Shown here piece by piece: positions 55,290 to 64,000 of a stretch of DNA of 64,000 nt. Source of the stretch: Heliorestis convoluta (lineage in GTDB: Bacteria; Bacillota; Desulfitobacteriia; Heliobacteriales; Heliobacteriaceae); contig NZ_CP045875.1 in NCBI RefSeq assembly GCF_009649955.1, positions 2,275,501-2,339,500 on the forward strand, read 5' to 3'. Each line of letters starts with the position of its first letter. The stretch's first letter is position 1. A program made the position numbers and the translations under genes. The notes below the pieces were generated by a model. It was not told the origin of the DNA, searched no databases, and worked only from the letters and a program-made list of their open reading frames with translations.

Positions 55290-55339
55290 ATAGATCTTGC
55301 CAACAAAGAAAAGCTATGGTAGAATTCTCACAAATCCTA

Positions 55340-55577
55340 TATTTATAGTGATGATGGGGAACAGTAACCAGAGAATAGGTGCAGAAAGTTGGCGGGTTCG
55401 ATGCGAGCCAATCCTAATAACTGGTGAATTTCCACCCCTGATGCTGGCGATGATGAATCGTCCGGTCATGTCCGTTACGCATGGTTGAGTGGACTTTCGA
55501 GAGGAAGTCAAGCAGGGTGGTAACGCGGGTAGCCTCTCGTCCCTGACCATAGTGTCAGTGACGGGAGGTTTTTATGT
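55340..55577 (+). promoter_or_regulatory. T-box leader, probably serine-specific
   Basis: The T-box core 'AGGGTGGTAACGCGG' (55514-55528) is followed by a terminator hairpin ending in a T run near 55577. Upstream is a stem I-like region with 'GGTGAATTTCCACCCC' (about 55424-55439), in which the codon TCC (serine) followed by A is the likely specifier. Uncharged tRNA-Ser would allow readthrough to the aminotransferase, serA and serS. It fits a serine-synthesis operon. Confidence 0.85.
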
Positions 55578-55654
55578 TTCAGCCCACTTTGTATACAAGG
55601 ACTCTGTATACAAACGAATTAGGACCCCTGGATATCCTAAGGAGGAATAAGATT

Positions 55655-56818
55655 ATGTATGAAAAAGAATACCTCATGTTACCGGGGCCGACACCTGTAC
55701 CGCCTCGCGTATTGAGGGCTCTGTCAGAACCTCTGATCAACCATAGAGGTCCTGCTTTCAAAAAACTGATTGAAGATGTAACTGAAGGCATCAAATTTGT
55801 CTATCAGACGAAGTACGATGTTCTTGTTCTCCCTGCTTCCGGTACTGGCGGCATGGAAGCTTCTATTGTGAATTTTCTCTCACCAGGTGATAAGGTACTC
55901 GCTTTATCGATTGGTGCCTTTGGTGATCGCTATGCGACCATTGCCAAGAATTATGGTTGTGTCGTTGATAAAGTTGACTTCGAATGGGGCACTGCCATTG
56001 ATTTAGAAGCGGTAAAAGCAAAGCTGGCCGCTGACGTAAAGCAAGAATACAAGGCCATTTTAGTCACTCATAATGAGACATCTACAGGCGTTTGCAACGA
56101 TCTTAAAGGATTGGCAGAAATCAGAGGCAATCATCCGGCTTTATTACTTGTAGATTCTGTTTCAGGTCTTGGTGTAATGGATGTAAGGCCGGACGAGTGG
56201 GGACTTGATGTCGTTGTAACAGCAGCGCAGAAAGGGTTTATGATTCCACCAGGTCTGGCCTTTATCTCCGTAAGCCCAAGAGCCTGGGAAGCCTATGAGC
56301 AATCGAAAGCACCTAAGTTTTACTGGGATCTTGGTTCAGCGAAGAAATTTTTAGACAAAGGTCAGACACCAGTAACTCCAGCATTGCCTCAGTATACAGG
56401 TCTTCGAGAAGCACTTAAGATCTTCCAGGAAAAAGGCATGGAGTTCATGTTTGCCAAGCAACTTTATTTGCGCGATATGACTCGAGCTGCCGTAAAAGCT
56501 TTAGGTCTCAAGCCATTGGCCGAAGATGCCATTGCTTCTGCAGCTGTTACAGCTGTATGGGCACCGGAAGGCATTGAAGCCAAGGCAATTAATAAAAAAA
56601 TGCGGGAAGAATATAATGTCGTTCTCGCCGGTGGACAAAAACAACTAGAGAACAGAATCTTCCGCATCGGTCATCTTGGCTATGTACAACATCTAGACAT
56701 TCTTGCTACCATCGGAGCGCTGGAAATGTGTCTCCAAGAGCTCGGTTACCCTGTAGAACTTGGTCAAGGTACCAAAGCCGTACAAGAAGTCATTATGTCA
56801 AGAAAGGGGATCATTTGA
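55655..56818 (+). CDS. Alanine-glyoxylate / serine-pyruvate-type aminotransferase
   Basis: 387 residues from the ATG at 55655, which has AAGGAGGAAT upstream (the frame opens at 55574). Class V aminotransferase: 'LMLPGPTPVPPRVLRALSEPLINHRGPAF', 'PASGTGGMEASIVN', 'DSVSGLGVMD', and the PLP lysine in 'TAAQKGFM'. Being upstream of serA suggests serine or glycine interconversion (phosphoserine or alanine-glyoxylate type). Confidence 0.9.
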   Translation: MYEKEYLMLPGPTPVPPRVLRALSEPLINHRGPAFKKLIEDVTEGIKFVYQTKYDVLVLPASGTGGMEASIVNFLSPGDKVLALSIGAFGDRYATIAKNYGCVVDKVDFEWGTAIDLEAVKAKLAADVKQEYKAILVTHNETSTGVCNDLKGLAEIRGNHPALLLVDSVSGLGVMDVRPDEWGLDVVVTAAQKGFMIPPGLAFISVSPRAWEAYEQSKAPKFYWDLGSAKKFLDKGQTPVTPALPQYTGLREALKIFQEKGMEFMFAKQLYLRDMTRAAVKALGLKPLAEDAIASAAVTAVWAPEGIEAKAINKKMREEYNVVLAGGQKQLENRIFRIGHLGYVQHLDILATIGALEMCLQELGYPVELGQGTKAVQEVIMSRKGII

Positions 56819-56822
56819 TCTT

Positions 56823-58403
56823 ATGCGCGTACTTGTTTGCGACCCTATATCACAGCAAGGTATCGAAGTTTTTCAGGCCGCTGGCAACATTGAAGTCGAT
56901 GTAAAACTAAAGCAGACTGAAGATGAGATTGTCAACATAGTGGCTGATTACGAAGGAATTATTGTTCGTTCAGAGACAAAAATTACGAAAAAAATTATTG
57001 AAGCAGCCGACAAACTAAAAGTTATTGGTCGGGCTGGTGTGGGCGTAGACAACATTGACGTAGAAGCAGCCACCCAAAAAGGGGTTGTTGTGGTCAATGC
57101 ACCAGAAGGCAACACCATTGCAGCAGCAGAACTTACCTTAGGACACATTATTGCTCTAGCTCGTAATATTGCACCTGCCAATGATGCTCTTAAAGGTGGA
57201 ACTTGGGCAAGAAGTAAGTATGTTGGACTGGAATTAAAAGGCAAAAAGCTGGGCATACTCGGAATGGGTAAGATTGGATCTGAAGTTGCCAAAAGAGCAA
57301 GAGCTTTTGACATGATTGTATACGCCTATGATCCTTTCGTATCAGAAGAGCGGGCTCGAAACATTGGCGTTCAAGTTAAAGACCTTGATACAGTGATTCG
57401 AGAAGCTGATATTATTTCCATTCACATGCCCAAAACGAAAGACACCTATCGTCTTTTGAATGCTGAAAAGTTTTCCATGATGAAAGATGGCGTCTATATC
57501 GTGAACTGCGCTCGTGGTGGCATTGTGGATGAAGAAGCGCTTTATGAAGCTGTTACTTCTGGCAAAGTGGCTGGAGCCGGTCTTGACGTTTTCGAAAAAG
57601 AACCGATGACCGAAAGCCCTCTTTTTGGTTTAGAGCAAGTGCTCGTCACACCACACCTCGGTGCATCCACGAAAGAAGCACAAGTCAACGTTGCTGTTGA
57701 TGTCGCTCATGATATTGTTAAAGTCCTTCGTGGTGAAGCCGTTAGCGCTGCTGTCAATATTCCTGCCGTAAAACCGGAGTTAATGGCCATCTTCAAGCCT
57801 TATCTCGATCTAGTAGAAAGACTGGGCCGTTTTATCGGTCAAGTTACAGACGGTCATATCGAAAAAATTTCTCTAACCTATGCTGGCGATCTGGCTCAAT
57901 ACAATGTCAATCCGCTGACAACAACGATCCTCAAGGGATTGCTTCGTCCTACCTTACAAGATGCTGTGAACTATGTAAACGCTCCTTTCGTAGCTAAAGC
58001 GAGAGGTATCAAAGTAACAGAAACGAAGACTGTCGATATGGATGACTATGCCAACTTGATTACTCTAGAAGTGGTTACTAGCAAAGGAACGAAAAAAGTA
58101 TCTGGCACTATTATGCAGAAAGAGCCTCGCTTTGTTCGCATTGATGACTTCAGTCTCGATATGGCGCCGATTGGGCATATGCTTGTAATGCCTCATATTG
58201 ATAAGCCTCGGATCATTGGTCGAACAGGTACGATCATTGGGGAACATGATGTAAATATCGCAGGTATGCACTTAGGAAGAAAAGAACTAGGGGGTCCTGC
58301 TATCGCCATCTTAAATATCGATGGCACAGTTCCAGAAGCTGCCTTGAATCAACTGAAAGAAATTGACGGCGTTATTGATGTGAAGTACGTCAACTTACAG
58401 TAA
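56823..58403 (+). CDS. serA: D-3-phosphoglycerate dehydrogenase
   Basis: 526 residues from the ATG at 56823. NAD-binding motif 'GILGMGKIGSEVAKRA', catalytic Arg/Glu/His regions ('NCARGGIVDEEAL', 'LVTPHLGAST') and a C-terminal ACT domain ('IIGEHDVNIAGMHLGR') that usually senses serine. It is the first committed step of serine synthesis. It begins 4 nt after the aminotransferase stop. Confidence 0.95.
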   Translation: MRVLVCDPISQQGIEVFQAAGNIEVDVKLKQTEDEIVNIVADYEGIIVRSETKITKKIIEAADKLKVIGRAGVGVDNIDVEAATQKGVVVVNAPEGNTIAAAELTLGHIIALARNIAPANDALKGGTWARSKYVGLELKGKKLGILGMGKIGSEVAKRARAFDMIVYAYDPFVSEERARNIGVQVKDLDTVIREADIISIHMPKTKDTYRLLNAEKFSMMKDGVYIVNCARGGIVDEEALYEAVTSGKVAGAGLDVFEKEPMTESPLFGLEQVLVTPHLGASTKEAQVNVAVDVAHDIVKVLRGEAVSAAVNIPAVKPELMAIFKPYLDLVERLGRFIGQVTDGHIEKISLTYAGDLAQYNVNPLTTTILKGLLRPTLQDAVNYVNAPFVAKARGIKVTETKTVDMDDYANLITLEVVTSKGTKKVSGTIMQKEPRFVRIDDFSLDMAPIGHMLVMPHIDKPRIIGRTGTIIGEHDVNIAGMHLGRKELGGPAIAILNIDGTVPEAALNQLKEIDGVIDVKYVNLQ

Positions 58404-58481
58404 GCCCCTGATTTCTTTTATTCACCGCTATTTCATGTAAAGTGTTTTCCTGGAATCAGAGGGTAGAGACGCTGTTGGTAG

Positions 58482-59795
<1,314 letters not shown>

Positions 59796-59917
59796 AAAAT
59801 TCTATAACCCCATAAAGCGTTTTTTCAATGGCCTAATATAGGTATAGGTTTGAGGAATAATTTTTTTTTATAAAAAACAATATAATTTGAAATAATTCTG
59901 AATAGGATGAATAGGAT

Positions 59918-59950
59918 AAAAGAGCCTTACTTCGACAAGGCTCTTTTTTG
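59918..59950 (+). terminator. Terminator after serS
   Basis: AAAAGAGCCTT pairs with AAGGCTCTTTT across a 9-nt loop, then Ts. Confidence 0.85.
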
Positions 59951-60043
59951 TAATAGCAGGACTTTTAATGATTGAAAGCGAAGATGTAAGCAAAATTATA
60001 AAGATAGAAGGCTTCCAGATGAAAGACGATGAGGTGTGAAAAG

Positions 60044-61216
60044 ATGAAGGAAAAGATAGAAGGAAGGGACAGCAAAAAACACATCTCCGTTGATAGTATT
60101 ATAAGAAATAGTGAAGAGCGTTTTTTTGCCGTTATAGAGAAGATACCTGTTGGTGTCTGTATTACGGATGAGAATGGATTTTTTGAATATGTAAATCCTG
60201 CTTACTGCAAAATCTATGGCTATGAGAAAGCAGAACTTCTGCATCAACATTTTACCATTGTCGTACCTGAGAATTTGCGCCCTTATATGAACCATATGCA
60301 TCGAGAATTCGTAGAAATAGGGTCAGAAGTTCGTGGTGAATGGAAAGTTGTAAGAAAAGATGGTAGTGAATTAACAATTTTAGCCGATGCAGTTCTCTTT
60401 TATGACATAGATGGTCAGCCTCGCAAAGCCACATTCGTCACAAATATTACTGAACGAAAAAAAATGGAAGAAAGTCTGCGAATTGCGAAAGAAGCGGCTG
60501 AGAAAGCCAGTTTGTTTAAATCAAAATTTCTTTCTACCATGAGCCATGAATTGCGGACACCATTAAATGCTATTATAGGTTACGCAGATTTGGTTATGTC
60601 GGATTTAGATCATCCACTTAACGAAGTGCAGAAAGAAAGCCTTAACGAAATATTGCAAGCAGGTGAGTTTTTACTTAAATTGGTCAACGATCTTCTGGAT
60701 CAAGCGAGTATTGAAGCAGGCAAAGTTGTACTAACGAAAGAAAAGGTAAACCTGACTAAAACATTGCAAGAAAGCATTCAACTCATTATGCCCATGGCGG
60801 AACAGCAAGGATTGAAGCTTCGTGCGCGTAACAATGATTGTATGCATGTAGAAGTAGATCCAAGGCGTTTGAAGCAAGTTCTAGTGAACTTACTTTCGAA
60901 TGCAGTCAAATACAACCGAATCAATGGTACGATAGATATTCACTGTGAAGAAAAAGATGAAACTTTCATTCGTGTATCTATAAGCGATACAGGAGCAGGC
61001 ATTTCAGTTGAAGATCAAGAAAAAATATTCGACCCCTTTCAACGGGTTAATTTTAGCTATTCACATTTAGAAGGTACGGGCATCGGATTGCCCATTGCAA
61101 AGTCAATTATAGAACTAATGGGTGGTTCTATGGGCGTTGCAAGTCAAGTAGGTGTTGGCAGTACATTTTATATCGATGTTCCGAAAAGCAGCTACGAGGA
61201 AAAAAGTCTACGCTAA
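60044..61216 (+). CDS. PAS-domain sensor histidine kinase
   Basis: 390 residues from the ATG at 60044 (GAGGTG 7 nt upstream). PAS domain (about 20-135), H-box 'STMSHELRTPLN', N-box 'LVNLLSNAVKYN', G1 'DTGAGIS' and G2 'GTGIGLPIAKS'. No membrane segment or receiver is present, so it is a soluble sensor. A REC-GGDEF gene is about 600 nt downstream, across a tRNA gene, and could be a partner. Confidence 0.92.
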   Translation: MKEKIEGRDSKKHISVDSIIRNSEERFFAVIEKIPVGVCITDENGFFEYVNPAYCKIYGYEKAELLHQHFTIVVPENLRPYMNHMHREFVEIGSEVRGEWKVVRKDGSELTILADAVLFYDIDGQPRKATFVTNITERKKMEESLRIAKEAAEKASLFKSKFLSTMSHELRTPLNAIIGYADLVMSDLDHPLNEVQKESLNEILQAGEFLLKLVNDLLDQASIEAGKVVLTKEKVNLTKTLQESIQLIMPMAEQQGLKLRARNNDCMHVEVDPRRLKQVLVNLLSNAVKYNRINGTIDIHCEEKDETFIRVSISDTGAGISVEDQEKIFDPFQRVNFSYSHLEGTGIGLPIAKSIIELMGGSMGVASQVGVGSTFYIDVPKSSYEEKSLR

Positions 61217-61346
61217 AGCTTTTTTATTTACCATGACTTTCCTCGAAAAATAAGCGGAGAAATACTTGCAAAGGGAATATGATTGTATTATAATAATTGA
61301 GTCTTAGCAAGAAATTCACTTGAGGAACTTCTTGTTCAGTAACATT

Positions 61347-61436
61347 GGAGAGGTGTCCGAGCGGTTGAAGGAGGCGGTCTTGAAAACCGTTGAACCTTTG
61401 CGGGTTCCGTGGGTTCGAATCCCACCCTCTCCGCCA
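61347..61436 (+). tRNA. tRNA-Ser (TGA anticodon)
   Basis: A 90-nt tRNA with encoded CCA. Acceptor GGAGAGG/CCTCTCC, long variable arm (TTTGCGGGTTCCG-like), anticodon TGA at 61381-61383, T loop TTCGAAT. It fits the serine theme of the nearby T-box operon. Confidence 0.95.
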
Positions 61437-61804
61437 CTTAAGAAAAGCTTGGTGTAGAGCGGTTTGTAGCGACTATGTAGTCTGAAGTTCCAAAGAAGAT
61501 ACACCAATTAATTAGATAAAAAAGACGGTAAACCGTTGAACCTAGAAAGGCCACTCTGCGCCTGCTGTAGGTTCAACGGTTTTTTATTTTTTTCGAAAAG
61601 ATGCGATGCTTCAAAAAGCACAAGAACAAGCCGCAGCAAGAATCACGAAGAAGGAATTTCACTACTACAATAGAATAGTAATCACTGAAAAGTTTTATCA
61701 AAAACATAGAAGGATCATAAAAGGAGGACCAAAATTTTTTTCTGAGATAAAAATTTAGCATCGATATGGCACAAAAAACGACGAAAGAAAGGGGAAGTAA
61801 TAAG
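61437..61804. other. Intergenic region with a terminator hairpin
   Basis: 368 nt. It holds the terminator at 61530-61586 and, before the REC-GGDEF gene, an AT-rich stretch (61600-61800). Minus-strand frames here are shadows without ribosome sites. Confidence 0.4.
61530..61586 (+). terminator. Terminator after tRNA-Ser
   Basis: AAACCGTTGAACCT (61530-61543) pairs with AGGTTCAACGGTTT (61569-61582), with an inner AGGC/GCCT hairpin, then Ts. The left arm is identical to 61384-61397 inside the tRNA. Confidence 0.8.
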
Positions 61805-62776
61805 ATGGGCAGAGCAAAGAACTGCATCCTAATTGTTGATGACTCAGAAGATGTTCGACGCCTTCTCCAAGAAATGCTTCGTCGGGAAGATTACGATGTA
61901 ATTGTTGTTGAATCAGCTCAGAAAGGAATTGCTTTATTATCAGAGAACACTGTAGATCTCATTCTAATGGATGTCCTTTTACCAGCTATGAATGGACTAG
62001 AAGCGTGCCAGTTGATCAAGTCCATGCCAGAGTGGCGTCACATACCCATTATTATGGTCACAGACTTAGAAGACATGGAAGAGCTTGATCGCGCTTTCTC
62101 TGCAGGTGCGATTGATTATATTACCAAGCCGATCAAAAAGGTGGAGCTCTTAGCGCGCATTCGTTCAGCACTCGCACTAAAAAAAGAAATGGACGAACGC
62201 AAAGCGCGAGAAACAGAACTACTCGCAGTCAATGGACTATTAGAAAAAGCAATCGAAAAACTAAAGACACTCTCTTCTCTTGATGGATTAACAGAATTAC
62301 CCAATCGGCGACGCTTTGATGAATACCTACATACAGAATGGAAAAGAGCGTACCGAAATAACATACCTATTTCCTTAATTATGCTAGACATTGACCACTT
62401 CAAAGCCTATAACGACAGCTATGGCCATCTAGGTGGAGATGAGTGTCTAAAAGAAATATCCAGAATATTGAATAAAAAAGTGCGTCGTCCAGGAGATCTT
62501 GTTTGTCGCTATGGCGGAGAAGAATTTGCCATAGTACTACCAGAAACCAACTTACATGGCGCGGAAGTGCTTGCTGAGAACATAAGAAAATCTATCGAAC
62601 AAAGGAAGATTTTCCACAATAGCTCTCCCATTCATAATGTCGTTACAGTCAGCGTTGGTGTAGCTACCAAAATACCACAGTTAATTACAAGTTGGAATGA
62701 CCTAATCCTAAGTGCAGATCAAGCCTTGTATAAAGCGAAAAACCAAGGTCGAAACCGTGTAGTTTTAGCGAATTAA
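61805..62776 (+). CDS. Response regulator with GGDEF domain
   Basis: 323 residues from the ATG at 61805 (AAGGGGAAG upstream). Receiver with Asp in 'LILMDVLLPAMNG' and 'YITKPIKK', linker helix, then GGDEF domain with active-site GGEEF and the inhibitory RxxD (RPGD) five residues before. An active, feedback-inhibited diguanylate cyclase is expected. It shares the layout of the gene at 8896. The sensor kinase at 60044 may phosphorylate it, which is inferred. Confidence 0.92.
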   Translation: MGRAKNCILIVDDSEDVRRLLQEMLRREDYDVIVVESAQKGIALLSENTVDLILMDVLLPAMNGLEACQLIKSMPEWRHIPIIMVTDLEDMEELDRAFSAGAIDYITKPIKKVELLARIRSALALKKEMDERKARETELLAVNGLLEKAIEKLKTLSSLDGLTELPNRRRFDEYLHTEWKRAYRNNIPISLIMLDIDHFKAYNDSYGHLGGDECLKEISRILNKKVRRPGDLVCRYGGEEFAIVLPETNLHGAEVLAENIRKSIEQRKIFHNSSPIHNVVTVSVGVATKIPQLITSWNDLILSADQALYKAKNQGRNRVVLAN

Positions 62777-62860
62777 AACTTTCAATTTGTTGAGCTTGTG
62801 CCTTTTGGGGCAAGCTACAAAAAGCATTTTCCGAGTAGTTGTAAATAAGGAGGGTGTATT

Positions 62861-63172
62861 GTGGAGTTACTAGGCCAGATACTGTCGTTAATCATAGTAG
62901 CGGCTACTATATTCTGGCTTCTGCTCTTTACAACGGATCGTTCTTCTCGCATCATTCTTGCTTTCTCTTGTGGAGCCTTGCTTGCCTTAGGAACGACAGA
63001 ACCCTTTATCTATCAGATATGGGGTATGCGAGTTTTAGCACCTTTGTTTGCTGGTTGGGCAGTTGCCTATTCTTGGATTTTCCCAAAAACTCTCATCTTC
63101 GGAGCTCTTTTCTACTACATCACCATACTTCTGGAAAGAATCATAGGAGAGAAAAAAGAGGAAGAATCATAA
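62861..63172 (+). CDS. Small membrane protein, 103 aa
   Basis: GTG start with AAGGAGGGTG upstream. Three to four membrane helices, with charged residues only in short loops and a C-terminal 'ERIIGEKKEEES'. No family is recognised. It lies upstream of the nif leader but is not otherwise linked to nif. Confidence 0.7.
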   Translation: MELLGQILSLIIVAATIFWLLLFTTDRSSRIILAFSCGALLALGTTEPFIYQIWGMRVLAPLFAGWAVAYSWIFPKTLIFGALFYYITILLERIIGEKKEEES

Positions 63173-63397
63173 GAGCCAAAACCTACTCTTGCTTTTGTAT
63201 CAGAAAAGAAAGGTTTCTAGGTTTAAAAAACATTTAATAAAATGAAATACTGAGAAAACAAGAGATAACCGGAATTAAATGGTTTACAATAGATATAATT
63301 GGCTGAGATTCCTGATTATAAGAAGTGACCTTATCAATAAATTGATGTATCGTAATAGCATAAGTTGACGGAAAGAAATCGATAAAAAAGATGGCAA
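63173..63397. other. Intergenic sequence before the nif leader
   Basis: 225 nt without a convincing gene or a recognisable element, apart from AT-rich, low-complexity sequence that may include a promoter. Confidence 0.35.
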
Positions 63398-63442
63398 AGG
63401 CGCCATTTTGAAGTGAAAGTTTACTTCAAAATGGCGCTTTTT
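63398..63442 (+). terminator. Terminator upstream of the nif region
   Basis: GCGCCATTTTGAAGT pairs perfectly with ACTTCAAAATGGCGC around an 8-nt loop, followed by T6. Confidence 0.9.
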
Positions 63443-63486
63443 TGTTTCTTCAACCGTCCATCTCTTTGGTAAAAAGAAACGGTAAA

Positions 63487-63580
63487 AGACTCTTACGATG
63501 GCAATGCTGCCATAGCAGTGCACTGGATTGGTGCCAGTACACTGCGCGCCTTAAAGCAGCAGATCGTAAGAGTTTTTTTT
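63487..63580 (+). ncRNA. Structured leader RNA with terminator in front of nifI1
   Basis: An 11-bp closing stem (63489-63499 with 63563-63573) surrounds a hairpin with two stacked stems (GCAGTG/CACTGC and ACTGG/CCAGT, 63515-63545, with loop ATTGGTG) and a further TGCTGC/GCAGCA pairing. Eight Ts follow. It looks like a multi-branched RNA that ends in a terminator, about 120 nt before nifI1. It fits an attenuator or riboswitch, but matches no class I recognise. Confidence 0.55.
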
Positions 63581-63696
63581 ACACCTTAAAAAGGGGGTGG
63601 TGCCCAGTAAAATATAACCAATCACGTACTCGTCAGAAGAACGAGCAAGTTCACTCCAAAAATATAAAAAGAGGATATAAGGAGGAGTAGGGTCTT

Positions 63697-64000
63697 ATGA
63701 AAATGATTCGAGCAATCATCAGGCCTGAACGGGCAGAAGCTGTAGCAGAGGCACTTTCCGAAGAGGGTTTGAACTCTCTCACGAAAATGCACGTCTTCGG
63801 GCGGGGTAAGACAAAAGGCATGCGCATTGGCGACATTGTCTATGATGAGTTCCCCAAAGTAATGCTGCTCATGGTTGTAGAAGATGGCATGGCTGACAAA
63901 GCCATCGAAACCATCGTCAATATCTCAAAGACAGGTGCCATGGGAGATGGCAAAATCTTTATCACTCCCGTTGAAGAAGCATACACCGTAAGAACGGGGG
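63697..64000 (+). CDS. nifI1: Nitrogen regulatory P-II-type protein NifI1 (partial)
   Basis: The first 101 residues of a P-II family protein: 'MKMIRAIIRPERAEAVAEALSEEGLNSLTKMHVFGRGKTKGM...GDIVYDEFPKVMLLMVVED', ending 'AYTVRTG' at the window edge. The T-loop is of the NifI1 form ('FGRGKTKGMRIGDIVYDEF'), not GlnB/GlnK. NifI1 and NifI2 switch nitrogenase activity in response to 2-oxoglutarate. In heliobacteria these genes open the nif operon. AAGGAGGAGT lies 9-10 nt before the ATG. Confidence 0.93.
   Translation, partial: MKMIRAIIRPERAEAVAEALSEEGLNSLTKMHVFGRGKTKGMRIGDIVYDEFPKVMLLMVVEDGMADKAIETIVNISKTGAMGDGKIFITPVEEAYTVRTG

Noticed and set aside
61316-61507. 63-codon frame ('GGIRTHG...') antisense to tRNA-Ser
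   Set aside because: It is the well-known spurious translation of the strand opposite a tRNA-Ser gene.

Overview
The window looks like a chromosomal segment of a spore-forming, nitrogen-fixing member of the Firmicutes, most probably a heliobacterium. It ends in a nifI1 (P-II family) gene. It carries two adjacent tiny 2[4Fe-4S] ferredoxins that resemble the PshB subunits of the heliobacterial reaction centre, sporulation-linked spoVR, yhbH and prkA, a T-box leader, strong AGGAGG-type ribosome sites and many TTG/GTG starts. The genus is inferred, not proven.

Layout. 1-4.5 kb: end of a probable chemoreceptor, small hypotheticals, a CPBP protease beside a DUF4160 remnant, an SEC-C protein and spoVR. 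4.7-8.6 kb: an iron(III)-type ABC operon (binding protein, permease, ATPase) behind a good promoter with a Fur-like site. 8.9-13 kb: a REC-GGDEF protein with a structured leader, a ThrE-type exporter and a hybrid histidine kinase. 13.5-15.8 kb: an exported YcdB/SLH surface protein. 16-19.2 kb: yhbH-prkA. 19.4-24.1 kb: small proteins, a MazG-like enzyme, a thioredoxin-like lipoprotein, a nuclease lipoprotein, htpX and mscS. 24.2-24.3 kb: a cluster of six co-oriented DnaA boxes. 24.4-29.5 kb: small genes, NDH-2, a dehydrogenase-like protein, a CarH-like B12 regulator and a SufR-like regulator. 29.5-31.8 kb: mdh and a frameshifted icd. 32-38.4 kb: an amidase, an SMR exporter and a permease-paaK-iorA-iorB operon for aryl-acid/2-oxoacid metabolism. 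38.7-39.1 kb: the two ferredoxins. 39.2-40.5 kb: argH with two frameshifts.

From about 40.7 kb nearly all genes run rightwards: small proteins, a frameshifted HesB-like gene, a DUF1540 protein, a trehalose cluster (otsA-otsB-treT-like), tRNA-fMet, two opposed 23S rRNA 3' fragments, pxpBCA (5-oxoprolinase), pdxST, a T-box-controlled aminotransferase-serA-serS block, a sensor kinase, tRNA-Ser, a second REC-GGDEF protein and the start of a nif operon behind a structured leader.

The most unusual items are the DnaA-box cluster, the inverted 23S fragments, a 67-nt tRNA-like cloverleaf antisense to the mazG end, the nif leader RNA, the leader inside the apparent N-terminus of the first GGDEF protein, and four single-base deletions in three otherwise intact genes, which may be sequencing errors.
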